Shown one piece after another: positions 31,586 to 40,336 of a DNA stretch of 64,000 nucleotides (position 1 is the first letter of the stretch; each line of letters begins with the position of its first letter). Source of the stretch: Kribbella catacumbae DSM 19601 (GTDB taxonomy: Bacteria > Actinomycetota > Actinomycetes > Propionibacteriales > Kribbellaceae); the NCBI RefSeq assembly GCF_000372465.1, contig NZ_AQUZ01000005.1:223958-287957 (forward strand). The letters are read 5' to 3'. Both the position numbers and the translations under genes were made by a program. Below the pieces are notes generated by a model. It made no database searches. It was not told the DNA's origin and saw only the letters and a list, made by a program, of their open reading frames with translations.

Positions 31586-34389
31586 CCGATACCGCCCCTG
31601 AGCCGACCCACGGGACCCCGAGCCCGGACCTGAAGATCATCGAGACACGCGTCTACCGCGGTCCGAACATCTGGAGTTACGAGCCGGCGATCCATCTGGT
31701 GGTCGACCTGGGATCGCTGGAGGACTTCCCGTCGAACACCATCGACGGGTTCACCGAGGGGCTGCTGGAGTATCTCCCCCGCCTCGACCAGCACCACTGC
31801 TCGCGCGGCCGCCGCGGCGGCTTCATCGAGCGGCTGCACGAGGGCACCTGGCTCGGGCACATCGCCGAGCACGTGTCGCTGCAGCTCCAGCAGGAGGCCG
31901 GCCACGACATGCGGCGCGGCAAGACCCGCCAGGTCAAAGGTGTCCCCGGCCGGTACAACATCGTCTACTCGTACGCCGACGAGGGTGTCGGCCTGGCCGC
32001 GGGTGAGCTCGCCATCCGGTTCGTGAACTACCTGGTCCAGCCGACGCCGGACTTCGACTTCACCACCGAGCTGGAGAAGTTCATCAGGCAGGCCGAGCGG
32101 AGCGCCTTCGGGCCGTCGACGCAGGCGATCGTGGACGAGGCGGTGTCGCGCGACATCCCCTGGATCCGGCTGAACAAGGCCAGCCTGGTGCAGCTCGGCC
32201 AGGGTGTGCACGCGAAGCGGATCCGGGCCACGATGACGTCCGAGACCGGCTCGATCGCGGTGGACGTGGCCAGCGACAAGGATCTGACCACCCGGCTGCT
32301 CGCCTCGGCGGGCCTGCCGGTGCCGAGGTCGGACTCGGTTCGCTCGGTCGAGGACGCCGTCATCGTCGCGACCAGGATCGGCTACCCGGTCGTGTGCAAG
32401 CCGCTCGACGGCAACCACGGCCGCGGTGTCTGCCTGAACCTGCAGGACGCGGACGCCGTACGGGCGGCTTTCCCGATCGCGGCTGAGCAGTCGCGGCGTG
32501 GTTCGGTGATCGTCGAGAACTTCGTCACCGGCAAGGACTACCGCTGCCTGATCATCAACGGGCGGATGGAGGCCATCGCCGAGCGAGTGCCCGCGCACGT
32601 GGTCGGCGACGGCGTGCACACCGTGGCCGAGCTGGTCGACATCACCAACGCGGACCCGCGCCGTGGTGTCGGGCACGAGAAGATCCTGACCCGGATCACG
32701 ATGAACCAGGCCGCGCGCGAGCTGGTCCGGTCGCAGGGCTTCGAGCTGGACGACGTACCGCCCGAGGACACCACGGTGAAGCTGACGCTCACCGGCAACA
32801 TGTCCACCGGTGGGATCTCGATCGACCGGACCTTCGAGGCACACCCGGAGAACGTCGAGATCGCCGAGGAGGCGGCCCGGATGATCGGGCTGGACATCGC
32901 CGGCATCGACTTCATCTGCCCCGACATCACCCAGCCGGTCCGCGAGACCGGTGGCGCTATCTGCGAGGTGAACGCGGCGCCGGGCTTCCGGATGCACACC
33001 AACCCGACGATCGGCGATCCGCAGTACATCGCCAAGCCGGTGGTGGACATGCTGTTCCCGCCCGGGGCGACGAGCCGGATCCCGATCGTCGCGGTGACCG
33101 GGACGAACGGCAAGACCACCACCTCGCGGATGATCAGCCATGTTTTCAAGGGGATGGGACGCAAGGTCGGGATGACGTCGACCGACGGCATCGTGATCGA
33201 CGAGCGGCTGGTGATCCGGTCGGACGCGTCCGGGCCGAAGTCCGCGCGGATGGTGCTGCAGAACCCGCGGGTCGACTTCGCCGTCTTCGAGGTGGCGCGC
33301 GGCGGGATCCTGCGCGAGGGACTCGGGTACGAGCGCAACGACGTCGCCGTCGTCCTGAACATCCAGCCCGACCACCTCGGCATGCGGGGTGTGGACACGC
33401 TGGAGCAGTTGGCCGATGTGAAGGCCGTGCTGGTCGAGGCCGTGCCGCGCAACGGGTTCGCGGTACTGAATGCCGATGATCCGCTGGTCCGGAAGATGCG
33501 GCGGAAGTGCTCGGGCGAGGTGGTGTGGTTCAGCGTCGCGGAGGCGGGCACCGAGGTTCGCGAGTACATCGAGGGGCACTGCCGGCGAGGCGGCCGCGCG
33601 GTCGTGCTGGAGCGGTCCGACCTGGGCGACATGATCATCATGAAGCACGGCCGGCGCTCGATGCAGCTGGCCTGGACGCACTTGCTGCCGGCAACTTTCG
33701 GCGGCCGGGCGATGATGAACGTGCAGAACGCGATGGCCGCCGCGGCTGCCGCCTTCGCCGCGGGTGCACCGCTGCACGACATCCGGCAAGGCCTGCGCAC
33801 GTTCAACACGTCGTACTATCTGTCGCCTGGTCGGCTGAACGAGATCGACGTCGACGGGCGGACGGTGATCGTCGACTACTGCCACAACGCGCCCGCGATG
33901 CGGATGCTCGGCGACTTCGTCGACAAGCTCGGTGAGAGCCTCAACGCGTCCTCCGAGCTTGGCCGGTCGTCGCGGATCGGCGTGATCGCGACGGCGGGCG
34001 ACCGGCGCGACGACGACATGCGCGAGCTGGGTGAGGTCGCCGCGCAGCACTTTGACGTCGTGATCGTCCGTGAGGACGCGCGGTTGCGTGGTCGCAAGCG
34101 CGGCACCACCGCCGAACTGGTCACCGAGGGCGTCCGTGCGGCGATGGACAACGGTGCTCGCTGCCGCCAGGTCGAGACGGTGCTCGAGGAGCTGACCGCG
34201 GTCCAGCATGCACTGTCGCGGTCCAACCGCAGCGACTTGGTGGTGCTCTGTGTCGACCAGCACCAGCAGGTGCTTTCGCATCTCGAGTCCGTTTCTCACC
34301 TCGCTCAGGCCGGCGCCCGTTCCGGCGACGAGGGCGGCGATCCGGACTACGTGAAGTCGGAGCCGGAAGCTGAGGAGTCAGACGAATAG
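31582..34389 (+). CDS. cphA: Cyanophycin synthetase
   Basis: 935 residues, full three-part CphA: N-terminal domain (about 1-165: IIETRVYRGPNIWSYEPAIH), ATP-grasp domain (about 220-480: GYPVVCKPLDGNHGRGVCLN, CEVNAAPGFRMH) and Mur-ligase-like domain with P-loop GTNGKTTTS (507-515). It adds Asp to the backbone and Arg to side chains, making the nitrogen-storage polymer. Coupled to cphB. The 3' end has an acidic tail, and only 7 nt separate its stop from the GTG of the truncated PCuAC gene. Confidence 0.95.
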   Translation: MTDTAPEPTHGTPSPDLKIIETRVYRGPNIWSYEPAIHLVVDLGSLEDFPSNTIDGFTEGLLEYLPRLDQHHCSRGRRGGFIERLHEGTWLGHIAEHVSLQLQQEAGHDMRRGKTRQVKGVPGRYNIVYSYADEGVGLAAGELAIRFVNYLVQPTPDFDFTTELEKFIRQAERSAFGPSTQAIVDEAVSRDIPWIRLNKASLVQLGQGVHAKRIRATMTSETGSIAVDVASDKDLTTRLLASAGLPVPRSDSVRSVEDAVIVATRIGYPVVCKPLDGNHGRGVCLNLQDADAVRAAFPIAAEQSRRGSVIVENFVTGKDYRCLIINGRMEAIAERVPAHVVGDGVHTVAELVDITNADPRRGVGHEKILTRITMNQAARELVRSQGFELDDVPPEDTTVKLTLTGNMSTGGISIDRTFEAHPENVEIAEEAARMIGLDIAGIDFICPDITQPVRETGGAICEVNAAPGFRMHTNPTIGDPQYIAKPVVDMLFPPGATSRIPIVAVTGTNGKTTTSRMISHVFKGMGRKVGMTSTDGIVIDERLVIRSDASGPKSARMVLQNPRVDFAVFEVARGGILREGLGYERNDVAVVLNIQPDHLGMRGVDTLEQLADVKAVLVEAVPRNGFAVLNADDPLVRKMRRKCSGEVVWFSVAEAGTEVREYIEGHCRRGGRAVVLERSDLGDMIIMKHGRRSMQLAWTHLLPATFGGRAMMNVQNAMAAAAAAFAAGAPLHDIRQGLRTFNTSYYLSPGRLNEIDVDGRTVIVDYCHNAPAMRMLGDFVDKLGESLNASSELGRSSRIGVIATAGDRRDDDMRELGEVAAQHFDVVIVREDARLRGRKRGTTAELVTEGVRAAMDNGARCRQVETVLEELTAVQHALSRSNRSDLVVLCVDQHQQVLSHLESVSHLAQAGARSGDEGGDPDYVKSEPEAEESDE

Positions 34390-34396
34390 ACGGTTC

Positions 34397-34792
34397 GTGC
34401 GCGCGACCGTCGGGGCCGAGGACACCACGATGACGGCGGCCTTCATGTCGCTGACCAACCCGGGCAAGACCGACATCTCGTTGACCTCGGCAACGTCCCC
34501 GGTGGCCGGCATCATGCAGCTCCACGAGATGGCGATGAAGGACGGCAAGATGGTGATGCAGGAGAAGGCCGGCGGGGTCAAGGTGCCTGCCGGGTCGCAC
34601 GCGCATCTGGCGCCCAGCCGTGACCACGTCATGCTGATGGGACTCAAGCAGGCGCTCAAGCCAGGCGACGAAGTACCGATCACCCTGAGGTTCTCCGACG
34701 GGTCCTCGCACGATCTGACCGTGCCGGTGAAGGCGTTCACCGAAGAGGAAGAGCACTACCAGCCGTCGGCCACACCGAGCACGACACCGTGA
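34397..34792 (+). CDS. PCuAC copper-chaperone domain protein lacking its export signal
   Basis: 131 residues. The copper-binding Met/His set of the PCuAC domain is visible (LHEMAMKDGKMVMQE, then SHAHLAPSRDHVMLMG) and the C-terminus ends EEEEHYQPS as in the ECuC proteins that partner DyP peroxidases. Family members are exported lipoproteins with 50-70 more residues in front. Here the frame begins at a GTG inside the first strand (VRATVGAEDTTM), right after the cphA stop, with no signal peptide available in frame. It reads as a 5'-deleted gene now expressed from the cph transcript. GTGA overlap with the peroxidase gene. Confidence 0.75.
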   Translation: MRATVGAEDTTMTAAFMSLTNPGKTDISLTSATSPVAGIMQLHEMAMKDGKMVMQEKAGGVKVPAGSHAHLAPSRDHVMLMGLKQALKPGDEVPITLRFSDGSSHDLTVPVKAFTEEEEHYQPSATPSTTP

Positions 34793-35952
34793 CCGGACGC
34801 CCGTCCCGGCGGCAGCTCTTCGGGTACGCCGGTGCCGCCGCCGCGGGTGCCGCTGTCACTGGCGGAGTTGTTGCTCTGGGCAATGATACGCCCGAGACGG
34901 TGGTCGTTGCCCGGGACATCGACCCGTACGGCGACCACCAGCCGGCCATTGCAGCCGCCTCGCCGAAGCATGCCGAATTGGTCGCGCTCACCCTGCTACC
35001 CAGCACCGACAAGGCGGCACTCGGTCGGCTGATGCGTCTTTGGACCAACGACATCGTTGCCCTGAGCGCCGGTCGTCCCGCACCCGGTGACACGGCACCC
35101 GAGTTGGCCGTTCCTGGAGTCGCGCTGACCGTGACGGTCGGCTTCGGACCGAAGGTGTTCACGTTGCCGGATCTCGTCAAGCCGCGTGGGTTCAGCGAAG
35201 TACCGGTGATGTCGCATGATCGCCTGCAGCCAGCGTGGTCCGGTGGCGATCTGCTCGTGCTGGTGGGTGCGGATGACGCGGTGTCGGTTGTCCACGCCGT
35301 ACGGCGGCTGGTGGCTGATGCGGCGCCTTTCGCGAAGCCGCTGTGGCGGCAGACCGGGTTCTGGAACGGGACTGGAGCTGATGGCCAGCCAGTGACGGGT
35401 CGGAATCTCTTCAACCAGGTCGACGGCACCGGCAACCCCGCGCCCGGTACGCCGGAGTTCGACAGCACGGTCTGGTCCACCGACGGCTGGACAACCCTGG
35501 TGGTCCGGCGGATCAAGCTGAACCTCGACGCCTGGGATGAACTGACGCGTTCCGAGCAGGAGCGCGCGGTCGGGCGAAAGCTGTCGAACGGCGCGCCGAC
35601 GACCGGGACGGCCGAGCACGACGAACTCGATCTCGAGAAGCGGGACGCCGATGGCCGGCTGGTGATCGCGGAGAACGCGCACTCGCGACTGTCCCATCAC
35701 TCCGTCAACGACGGCCGGCGAATCTTCCGCAAGGGCCTCAACTACGTGCAGGACGACGGAGCCACCCGCGAGTCCGGCCTCATCTTCCTCAGCTACCAGG
35801 CCGACCTGGTCGGGCAGTTCCTCCCGCTCCTGGCCCGCCTCGACGCCGCAGACGCGCTCAACGAATGGACCACCACGATCGGCTCAGCCGTCTTCGCGAT
35901 CCCACCCGGCTTCCGCTCCGGCACCTGGCTCGGCCAGAGTCTCCTGGCCTAG
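34789..35952 (+). CDS. Tat-exported DyP-type heme peroxidase
   Basis: 387 residues. A Tat signal at the N-terminus (SRRQLFGYAG, hydrophobic to about 30) is followed by two ferredoxin-like DyP domains, with catalytic Asp212 in NQVDGTG and a proximal His at about 298 (ENAHSRLSHH). It resembles the streptomycete DtpA enzymes that take part in copper-dependent wall/glycan oxidation with PCuAC and Sco proteins. Here it sits behind the PCuAC gene (4-bp overlap), which has lost its export signal. Confidence 0.9.
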   Translation: MTGRPSRRQLFGYAGAAAAGAAVTGGVVALGNDTPETVVVARDIDPYGDHQPAIAAASPKHAELVALTLLPSTDKAALGRLMRLWTNDIVALSAGRPAPGDTAPELAVPGVALTVTVGFGPKVFTLPDLVKPRGFSEVPVMSHDRLQPAWSGGDLLVLVGADDAVSVVHAVRRLVADAAPFAKPLWRQTGFWNGTGADGQPVTGRNLFNQVDGTGNPAPGTPEFDSTVWSTDGWTTLVVRRIKLNLDAWDELTRSEQERAVGRKLSNGAPTTGTAEHDELDLEKRDADGRLVIAENAHSRLSHHSVNDGRRIFRKGLNYVQDDGATRESGLIFLSYQADLVGQFLPLLARLDAADALNEWTTTIGSAVFAIPPGFRSGTWLGQSLLA

Positions 35953-36183
35953 CGCTCGCGGTCTGCTCGATAGCGCCCTATCCGACCAATAGCCTGCTAC
36001 AGCGCGCCATCGGCAACAGGACAAGCCATCGGCCACCCGCAACTCGGCGTACCCGGCATGGCTGGATAGCCCGGCCGCCCGGCCTGGCTTGGCCGATACG
36101 CCGGTACGCCACGCTCGGGCCCGAGTCATCCACCACACCACCGGCTGCGACCGGGCCGGCTCTTTCGTCGGCAAGGCGGCCAA

Positions 36184-36287
36184 GCCCACCAGTGGTGGGC
36201 ATGAACATCGTCTGGTGACCCTGAACAGGGTGCACCTTGTTCAAGGTCGCCGCTAGAGGTCCGAGCCCACCTCTGGCGGGCTCGGAC
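36184..36287. repeat. Cluster of three unrelated palindromes in a 656-bp gene-free gap
   Basis: In sequence: GCCCACCA-G-TGGTGGGC (36184-36200); a 32-bp dyad 36217-36248 (GACCCTGAACAGGG with CCTTGTTCAAGGTC); and GTCCGAGCCC/GGGCTCGGAC (36259-36268 with 36278-36287). The gap 35953-36608 holds no coding frame that I can support. Close to its right end are GCAAGCTTGC (36561-36570) and a CTGTCGA/TCGACAG dyad (36570-36595) just upstream of the next gene. Confidence 0.6.
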
Positions 36288-36608
36288 AGGCCGGCGAAAA
36301 GGGGCGGCGGCGACGTGACCCCCGTAGGGCGCAGGGCCGGGCGGGGATCGGACGGCTGCGCATACCCGTCTCCGCCCGGCAAACGCTTCCCTCGGCGTGT
36401 CGGGGCATCGGGGAGGGGGCGTGCGTGCGCGGCCGTCCGCGCCTGCTTGACGTGAGGCTACTGGCGGGGCTGATTCGCTCAGGTCGGGTACGAGGTGATT
36501 GATCGGAAGTCGGAGGGTGACCAGATCATCACTGTGGGTGGTTTCAGCGGCGGAAGTAAGGCAAGCTTGCTGTCGAATGAGGGGGGACTCGACAGTGAGG
36601 ACCTGAGT

Positions 36609-37631
36609 ATGCGCAAACAACTCTCCGCCCTGGCCTCAGTAACCGCCCTGCTGATGGTGACGACCGCCCTGCCTGCGGCCGCCGCCGTACCGCCGACGCC
36701 CCGGATCACCGGGACGGTGGCGAGCGGGTTCCAGTCTCCGTGGGGTCTAGCGATCCTGCCGGACGGTTCCGCATTGGTCTCGGAGCGAGACACCGCCCGG
36801 ATCAAACACGTCACCGCGGCCGGCGTGGTCCGCCAGATCGGCACCGTGCCGGGCGTTCGGCACGGCGGCGAAGGCGGCCTGCTCGGTATCGCGGTGGCGC
36901 CCACCTTCGGCACCGACCGGCTGCTCTACGCGTACCACACCGCCTCGGGCGACAACCGGGTCGTCCGGATGACCTACAACGGCACCAGTCTCGGTACGCC
37001 GCAGACCGTGGTCACCGGGATCCCACGGGCCAACATCCACAACGGGGGCCGGCTCGCCTTCGGGCCCGACGGCTTCCTCTACATCAGTACCGGCGACGCC
37101 GGGACCACCAGCAACGCACAGAACCCGAACTCGCTCGGCGGCAAGATCCTGCGGGTCACACCGACCGGCAGCCCCGCGCCCGGCAACCCGAGCGGCACCA
37201 GGGTGTACAGCCTCGGCCACCGCAACGTCCAGGGCCTGGCCTGGGACGAGGGCAAACGACTCTGGGCCAGCGAGCTCGGTCAGAACACCTTCGACGAACT
37301 GAACCAGATCAGGCCGGGCGGCAACTACGGCTGGCCGACTTGTGAGGGCACCTGCACCGACACGCGGTTCATCAACCCGCAGGCGACCTGGTCGACCGCC
37401 CAGGCGTCACCGTCCGGCCTCGCCTTCGCCAGCAACACGCTGTGGATGGCGGCGTTGCGCGGTCAGCGGCTCTGGGCGATCCCGATCAAGGACGGCGCCC
37501 GCGACGGCTCCCCCGTCGCCTCCTTCACCAACCAGCAGGGCCGGCTGCGGACCATCACCCCGGCCGCGGACGGCTCCCTGTGGCTGATCAGCGAAACCAA
37601 CGGCACCATCCTGCGAGTCGTGCTCGGCTAG
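36609..37631 (+). CDS. Secreted PQQ-dependent aldose sugar dehydrogenase-like beta-propeller
   Basis: 340 residues. Signal peptide 1-26 ending ALPAAAA, then a six-bladed propeller of the soluble glucose/aldose dehydrogenase (YliI) family: SGFQSPWGLAILPDG, RHGGEGGLLGIAV, RVYSLGHRNVQGLAW, NYGWPTCEG. Members oxidise sugars with PQQ and Ca2+ outside the cytoplasm; whether this host makes PQQ is unknown. The start is the ATG before the signal peptide; the frame is open further upstream but encodes nothing recognisable. The TAG stop forms part of a long palindrome. Confidence 0.85.
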   Translation: MRKQLSALASVTALLMVTTALPAAAAVPPTPRITGTVASGFQSPWGLAILPDGSALVSERDTARIKHVTAAGVVRQIGTVPGVRHGGEGGLLGIAVAPTFGTDRLLYAYHTASGDNRVVRMTYNGTSLGTPQTVVTGIPRANIHNGGRLAFGPDGFLYISTGDAGTTSNAQNPNSLGGKILRVTPTGSPAPGNPSGTRVYSLGHRNVQGLAWDEGKRLWASELGQNTFDELNQIRPGGNYGWPTCEGTCTDTRFINPQATWSTAQASPSGLAFASNTLWMAALRGQRLWAIPIKDGARDGSPVASFTNQQGRLRTITPAADGSLWLISETNGTILRVVLG

Positions 37632-37717
37632 TGGTGTGTCGCGTCAAAAACTCGAGTGCTGGCGGTGTCCAGGTGGGTGCATCGCAAGGCGGAGGTTTTG
37701 ACGCGACACACCACTAG
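37628..37717. repeat. Long intergenic palindrome, family P2, full copy
   Basis: Perfect 22-bp arms (37628-37649 and 37696-37717) around a 46-nt loop. The left arm begins with CTAG and so contains the stop codon of the sugar dehydrogenase gene. Eighteen bases of the right arm recur exactly at 57387-57404, again ending on a TAG stop. It probably serves as a terminator; the coincidence with stop codons is unexplained. Confidence 0.85.
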
Positions 37718-37767
37718 GTCCGCGGACTCGATGAGAGCGCTGGGTCAGTAGTCGGGGCCCGGCGCTC

Positions 37768-38610
37768 TTAACGGCGTGCTGGGAGCAGTCGGCGCTTGGG
37801 GTCCTCGCGGTCGATCCAGTCGAGGTCGTCGGACAGCACTGCGTCGTTGCCACGGCCGTCGTCGACGGTGAGGGCCCGGGGTGGTGGTGGGAGCGCGCGG
37901 ACCTTGAGCGCGACCATCGGGATCGCCAGCAGCACGGCCAGGATGAGCCAGGGCCAGTACTCGCGCACGAGCGGCTCGAAAGCGTTGAAGAACGCGTCGG
38001 TGCCCGCGTTGGCGACGTCGTCCGTCGACCGGCCCTTCGCTGCTGCCACGGCTTGGACGCCGTCGACGATCGCGAACGACGCCACATAGACGGCGATCAA
38101 CGGCACCCACGAGTACGCCGATGGCCAGCCGCGCCGCCAGCAGGCGACGTACAGGACGATGGTGAGGCCGATCGCGACGAGCAGGCCGTTCAACTGCCAC
38201 AGCCAGCGCCAGTTCTCCAGTTCGCCGGCGGGGCGCAACGCGTACCACGCGATCGGCACCGACAGCGCGAAAGCCGCGAGTACTGAACTTCGGGTGCCCA
38301 AGGCACCGAGGCTCGCGCCGACGACACTTGCCACCAGCAACGTCGCCAGCAAACCCTTGCCCGACAGGGAGTACCCGCTCAGCCACCAGGCGCCCCCGGC
38401 AACGACCAGGACCAGCGGCACGGCGTACCGGAGGCGCCCGATGATCAGTCCGGCCAGCACTCCCCCGGTGAACCCGCCCAGAACCAGCAGATCCACCCGG
38501 TCGACGACGAACATGGTCGAGCCCGCCGGCAGCCCGTGCAGGTAGGTCAGCGCGAAGCCGGCCACGAACCAGGCGATCACCGCCGCCGGTACCGACCACA
38601 AGTAGCGCAT
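37768..38610 (-). CDS. Polytopic membrane protein of unknown function
   Basis: 280 residues with about seven membrane segments and a Pro-rich, acidic cytoplasmic C-terminus (ALPPPPRALTVDDGRG and on). No domain recognised. It lies downstream of the CphA-like Mur ligase gene, 40 bp away and on the same strand, so it may be the last gene of the fabG-fabI-ligase operon. Confidence 0.75.
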   Translation of the reverse strand: MRYLWSVPAAVIAWFVAGFALTYLHGLPAGSTMFVVDRVDLLVLGGFTGGVLAGLIIGRLRYAVPLVLVVAGGAWWLSGYSLSGKGLLATLLVASVVGASLGALGTRSSVLAAFALSVPIAWYALRPAGELENWRWLWQLNGLLVAIGLTIVLYVACWRRGWPSAYSWVPLIAVYVASFAIVDGVQAVAAAKGRSTDDVANAGTDAFFNAFEPLVREYWPWLILAVLLAIPMVALKVRALPPPPRALTVDDGRGNDAVLSDDLDWIDREDPKRRLLPARR

Positions 38611-38650
38611 GGGAACCCCGATCCGCCCCCGGGCGGTGGGGTCCCGGGGA

Positions 38651-40336
38651 TCAGTGCTGTGCTCGTTCGACCTTCGCCTTCAAGGTCTCCGGGTTATCGA
38701 CGGTAGCTCCCTCGGACCGCAACCAGGCGTCAAGACTCGCCCGATCCTGCAGAGACATCACCGCGACCACGTCACCGGCCTGCGCCTCGCCGACCAGCGC
38801 TTGCGCCGCCTCGAGCTCGGTCGGGAAGGCCGGTACGTCGTCGACGCCGACCGAGCTGGTGCCTTCGCGGAAGACCGCTTCCAGCTCCTCCGGCGGTCGG
38901 CCGCGCAGGTACTCGCCCTTATGCCCGATCACCACGCGGTCAGCGCCGCGGGCACCGATCGCGCCCATCGCGGTGACCATGTCGTCGGCCCGGTCCCCCG
39001 GCGAGCCCAGCGCCAGCAACAGCCGCCCACCCGGCCTGCGGACACCGTTCATGATCTCGAGCAGCGCTTCCAGGCCGGCCTCGTTGTGCGCGAGGTCGAT
39101 CACCACGGTGAAGTCGCGGACGGAGTACATGTTCATCCGGCCCGGGTTGTTCTCGGCCGGCGAGAACGTGCTCAGCCCTTCGATCACCGCGGCGCGCGGC
39201 AGCCCGAGGCCGAGTGCGGCCGAGGCCGCGGCGAGCGCGTTCTCGACGTTGTAGTGCGACAGGCCGGACAGCGTCATCGGGACGTCGACGACCTTCAGCA
39301 GCGGCTCGGCGTCGCTGGACTGGTCGAGCACGGTGATGAATCCGTCCAGCACGGTGGTCGCCCGGCCGCCCTCGTCGAGCACGCTCCGGATCGACGGCGA
39401 GTCGGGATCGCGGGAGAACACCCAGCACTTGGCCGGCGAGTCGAGCCGCATCGCGAACGTCCGCGGGTCGTCGCCGTTCACTACGCACCAGCCGCGCGGC
39501 CGGGTGATCTTGGTGATCACGGCCTTCACCTCGGCGAGCTGGTCGACGGTGTCGATCCCGCCCAGGCCGAGATGGTCGGCGGTGACGTTGGTGACGACGG
39601 AGACGTCGTTGTAGGCCACCCCGACGCCGCGTCGCAGGATGCCGCCGCGGGCCGTCTCGGTGACGGCCAGCTGGACGCCCGGCTGGGAGAGCACCTGGCC
39701 GGCGCCGCTCGGGCCGGAGAAGTCGCCGTACTTGACCAGCTCGCCGTCGAAGTACACGCCGTCGGTGCTGGACCAGCCGGTGTGCAGGCCGGCCGCGCGG
39801 CCGATGTGCGCGATCATCCGCGAAGTGGTCGTCTTGCCGTTCGTACCGGTGACGGCGACGACAGGGATCTTCGGCCGCAGCGTCGGCGGCGCGTTGCCGG
39901 CCGGTTCGTTGCGGACCCGGTCGCCGACGGCCGCGACCAGCTCGGGCAGCTCTTCGGTGCCGAAGGCATCGACCACCTCGACGATCGCCTCGCCCAGCGC
40001 CCGGGCACGACCCTCGTGCGCCCACGGGAACGCCACCACGAGCTGGTGCACGTCCGTCCCCGACCGCACCCGTACGCCGATCCGCCCGATCCCCGCCTCG
40101 CGCGCGATCCGCCGGACGATATGCCCGACGACCCGTACGGCGAACCGCTGCCGGAACCCCGACCCGATCCGCCCGGGCCGGGTCGCGCCGAGCCCGAGCG
40201 CCGACGCGTACGCCTTCGCGGCCGGTGCCGGTGCATCGATGAGAGCGGTCAGATCAAGCGTGAGCTTGACCGCCGCGCGACTGAAGTAGAGGTTGGCTCC
40301 GTCCAGCACGCGGAGCTCTACCAATGACGATGACAC
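38651..40336 (-). CDS. CphA-related Mur ligase lacking the ATP-grasp domain
   Basis: 561 residues. Residues 1-155 resemble the N-terminal domain of cyanophycin synthetase (VELRVLDGANLYFSRAAVKL). They lead straight into a Mur-ligase domain with P-loop GTNGKTTTSRM (164-174), closely similar to the same domain of the cphA product in this window (SSTDGVYFDGEL versus TSTDGIVIDERL; TARGGILRRG versus VARGGILREG). The ATP-grasp module between them in CphA is missing. It should ligate one amino acid or similar group, substrate unknown. The GTG start shares a base with the fabI stop (TAGTG). Confidence 0.85.
   Translation of the reverse strand: MSSSLVELRVLDGANLYFSRAAVKLTLDLTALIDAPAPAAKAYASALGLGATRPGRIGSGFRQRFAVRVVGHIVRRIAREAGIGRIGVRVRSGTDVHQLVVAFPWAHEGRARALGEAIVEVVDAFGTEELPELVAAVGDRVRNEPAGNAPPTLRPKIPVVAVTGTNGKTTTSRMIAHIGRAAGLHTGWSSTDGVYFDGELVKYGDFSGPSGAGQVLSQPGVQLAVTETARGGILRRGVGVAYNDVSVVTNVTADHLGLGGIDTVDQLAEVKAVITKITRPRGWCVVNGDDPRTFAMRLDSPAKCWVFSRDPDSPSIRSVLDEGGRATTVLDGFITVLDQSSDAEPLLKVVDVPMTLSGLSHYNVENALAAASAALGLGLPRAAVIEGLSTFSPAENNPGRMNMYSVRDFTVVIDLAHNEAGLEALLEIMNGVRRPGGRLLLALGSPGDRADDMVTAMGAIGARGADRVVIGHKGEYLRGRPPEELEAVFREGTSSVGVDDVPAFPTELEAAQALVGEAQAGDVVAVMSLQDRASLDAWLRSEGATVDNPETLKAKVERAQH

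Noticed and set aside
31480..34299. Very long minus-strand open frame (939 codons) opposite cphA
   Set aside because: Its translation is low in hydrophobic order and rich in His/Arg/Asp/Val as expected for the antisense of a high-GC gene; the plus strand encodes a complete, recognisable CphA.
36217..36287. Hairpins considered as a tRNA or other known RNA gene
   Set aside because: Stem lengths and spacing do not give a cloverleaf, no anticodon or T-loop consensus (GTTCGA in the right place) is seen.
37731..37746. ATGAGAGCGCT, matching the left part of the glucanase operator
   Set aside because: The right half (GGGTCA) does not complete the palindrome and the position is at a gene 3' end, not a promoter.
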